DNA of 5,873 nt from assembly GCA_002316295.1 (NCBI GenBank), contig DCDF01000046.1, positions 1-5,873 on the forward strand, written 5' to 3'. Source of the DNA: Syntrophaceae bacterium UBA1062. GTDB taxonomy: Bacteria > Desulfobacterota > Desulfomonilia > UBA1062. The notes below the pieces were generated by a model. The model was given only the letters and a program-made list of their open reading frames with translations, did no database searches and was not told where the DNA came from. Every line of letters starts with the position of its first letter. Position 1 is the first letter of the stretch. This document shows positions 5,516 through 5,873 of this stretch, piece after piece. The translations under genes were made by a program, and so were the position numbers.

Positions 5516-5758
5516 CTACTGCGCCCGCTGGAGCTCTCTGGTATAGACGATCGAGGCGAGGGAAGCGATAATTCGGATCAGATGATCCACTTCGTCCTTG
5601 ATCTTCCGCCCCTGAGTGTCGCGCTGGCTTCTGTATGTATCCTGGATCCTGGTGAGCCTTTCCAGGAGATTCTCGATATCCTCGATGGTGCGCATTACTT
5701 TGACCTTCCCATTCTCCACCACGATCAGTTTTTCCAGGATATCGTGTCCGTTGCCCAT
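5516..5758 (-). CDS. Uncharacterised 80-aa helical protein
   Basis: I do not recognise this gene. The chosen ATG gives 80 residues and has AAAGGAG at 5766-5772 with seven-base spacing. A TTG at 5794 would add 12 residues encoded by the ribosome site itself, and it lies only a few bases from the candidate -10 element, so it is rejected. The protein has no cysteine, signal peptide or membrane segment. A short N-terminal part includes KLIVVENGKVKVM (10-22), which looks like a beta hairpin. Two charged amphipathic helices follow at about 23-45 and 52-78, plausibly an antiparallel coiled coil with DIENLLERLTRI and DEVDHLIRIIASL as cores. This suggests a small dimerising or partner-binding protein. 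It is on the same strand as, and 178 bp upstream of, the YitT-family gene, so co-transcription is possible but unproven. Confidence 0.72.
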   Translation of the reverse strand: MGNGHDILEKLIVVENGKVKVMRTIEDIENLLERLTRIQDTYRSQRDTQGRKIKDEVDHLIRIIASLASIVYTRELQRAQ

Positions 5759-5765
5759 GGAGGAT

Positions 5766-5772
5766 CTCCTTT
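5766..5772 (-). promoter_or_regulatory. Ribosome binding site that decides the start of the 80-aa gene
   Basis: Read on the minus strand the site is AAAGGAG, seven bases before ATG 5758. It is the only good site near the frame's possible starts and excludes the TTG at 5794. Confidence 0.7.
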
Positions 5773-5798
5773 CGTCAGCACCCCGTCTTCTCAAAAAC

Positions 5799-5828
5799 AG
5801 TATACCACAGGGCCTGTCCCCGAGTCTA
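5799..5828 (-). promoter_or_regulatory. Candidate sigma-70 promoter for the 80-aa gene, with a palindrome in its spacer
   Basis: On the minus strand TAGACT (5828-5823, four of six -35 bases) and TATACT (5804-5799, five of six -10 bases) are 18 bp apart. Initiation near 5792 would leave a leader of about 34 nt with the ribosome site inside it. The spacer contains ACAGGGCCTGT (5807-5817), an 11-bp inverted repeat around one central base, placed where a repressor or MerR-like regulator could bind. The promoter match is reasonable; the operator idea is speculative. Confidence 0.5.
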
Positions 5829-5873
5829 TAATCGATCTTCTCTCAAGGCCTTAGGCGCCACACGGCTTCCAGC

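Overview
The window looks like a chromosomal stretch from a GC-rich (roughly 55-60 % by eye) Gram-negative, free-living bacterium. A member of the Desulfobacterota ('Deltaproteobacteria') or a similar lineage fits best. The reasons are a sigma-54-type promoter, a PilD-type prepilin peptidase, a rhodanese/MauE redox pair, a GT81-type compatible-solute glycosyltransferase, and an intergenic hairpin built on a GGGGTCAGGTCTCAACAT-like unit. I recall that unit from REP-like repeats of such genomes. The lineage assignment is inference; no rRNA or marker gene is present.

Layout, left to right. (1) Positions 1-273 hold the 3' end of an acetyl-CoA carboxylase carboxyltransferase alpha-type gene. (2) A 119-bp gap carries a perfect 14-bp palindrome and a GG-N10-GC sigma-54 promoter candidate directly before a strong ribosome binding site. 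(3) Positions 393-1588 are a translationally coupled pair: an unrecognised 143-aa protein and a prepilin peptidase, with GTG and TGA overlapping. (4) Positions 1709-2718 are a second coupled pair: a membrane-anchored rhodanese and a four-helix MauE/DoxX-type membrane protein, overlapping as ATGA and probably with their own extended -10 promoter. (5) The 278-bp gap at 2719-2996 contains a 13-bp tandem duplication, a perfect 26-bp inverted repeat with a 10-nt loop, and a near-consensus sigma-70 promoter. (6) Positions 2997-4361 encode a GT81-like glycosyltransferase. (7) On the minus strand, convergent with it, lie a YitT-family membrane protein (5337-4462) and, further upstream, an 80-aa helical protein of unknown function (5758-5516) with its own promoter candidate near the window end.

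The genes do not form one pathway. The coherent units are the sigma-54-linked hypothetical/pilD pair (type IV pilin or type II secretion pseudopilin processing) and the rhodanese/MauE pair (probably sulfur or thiol redox chemistry at the cytoplasmic membrane). I found no CRISPR, tRNA, rRNA, transposase gene or phage gene, and no clear evidence of a wholly new system. The best leads are the sigma-54 leader with its palindrome, the uncharacterised partner of the prepilin peptidase, and the intergenic hairpin repeat.
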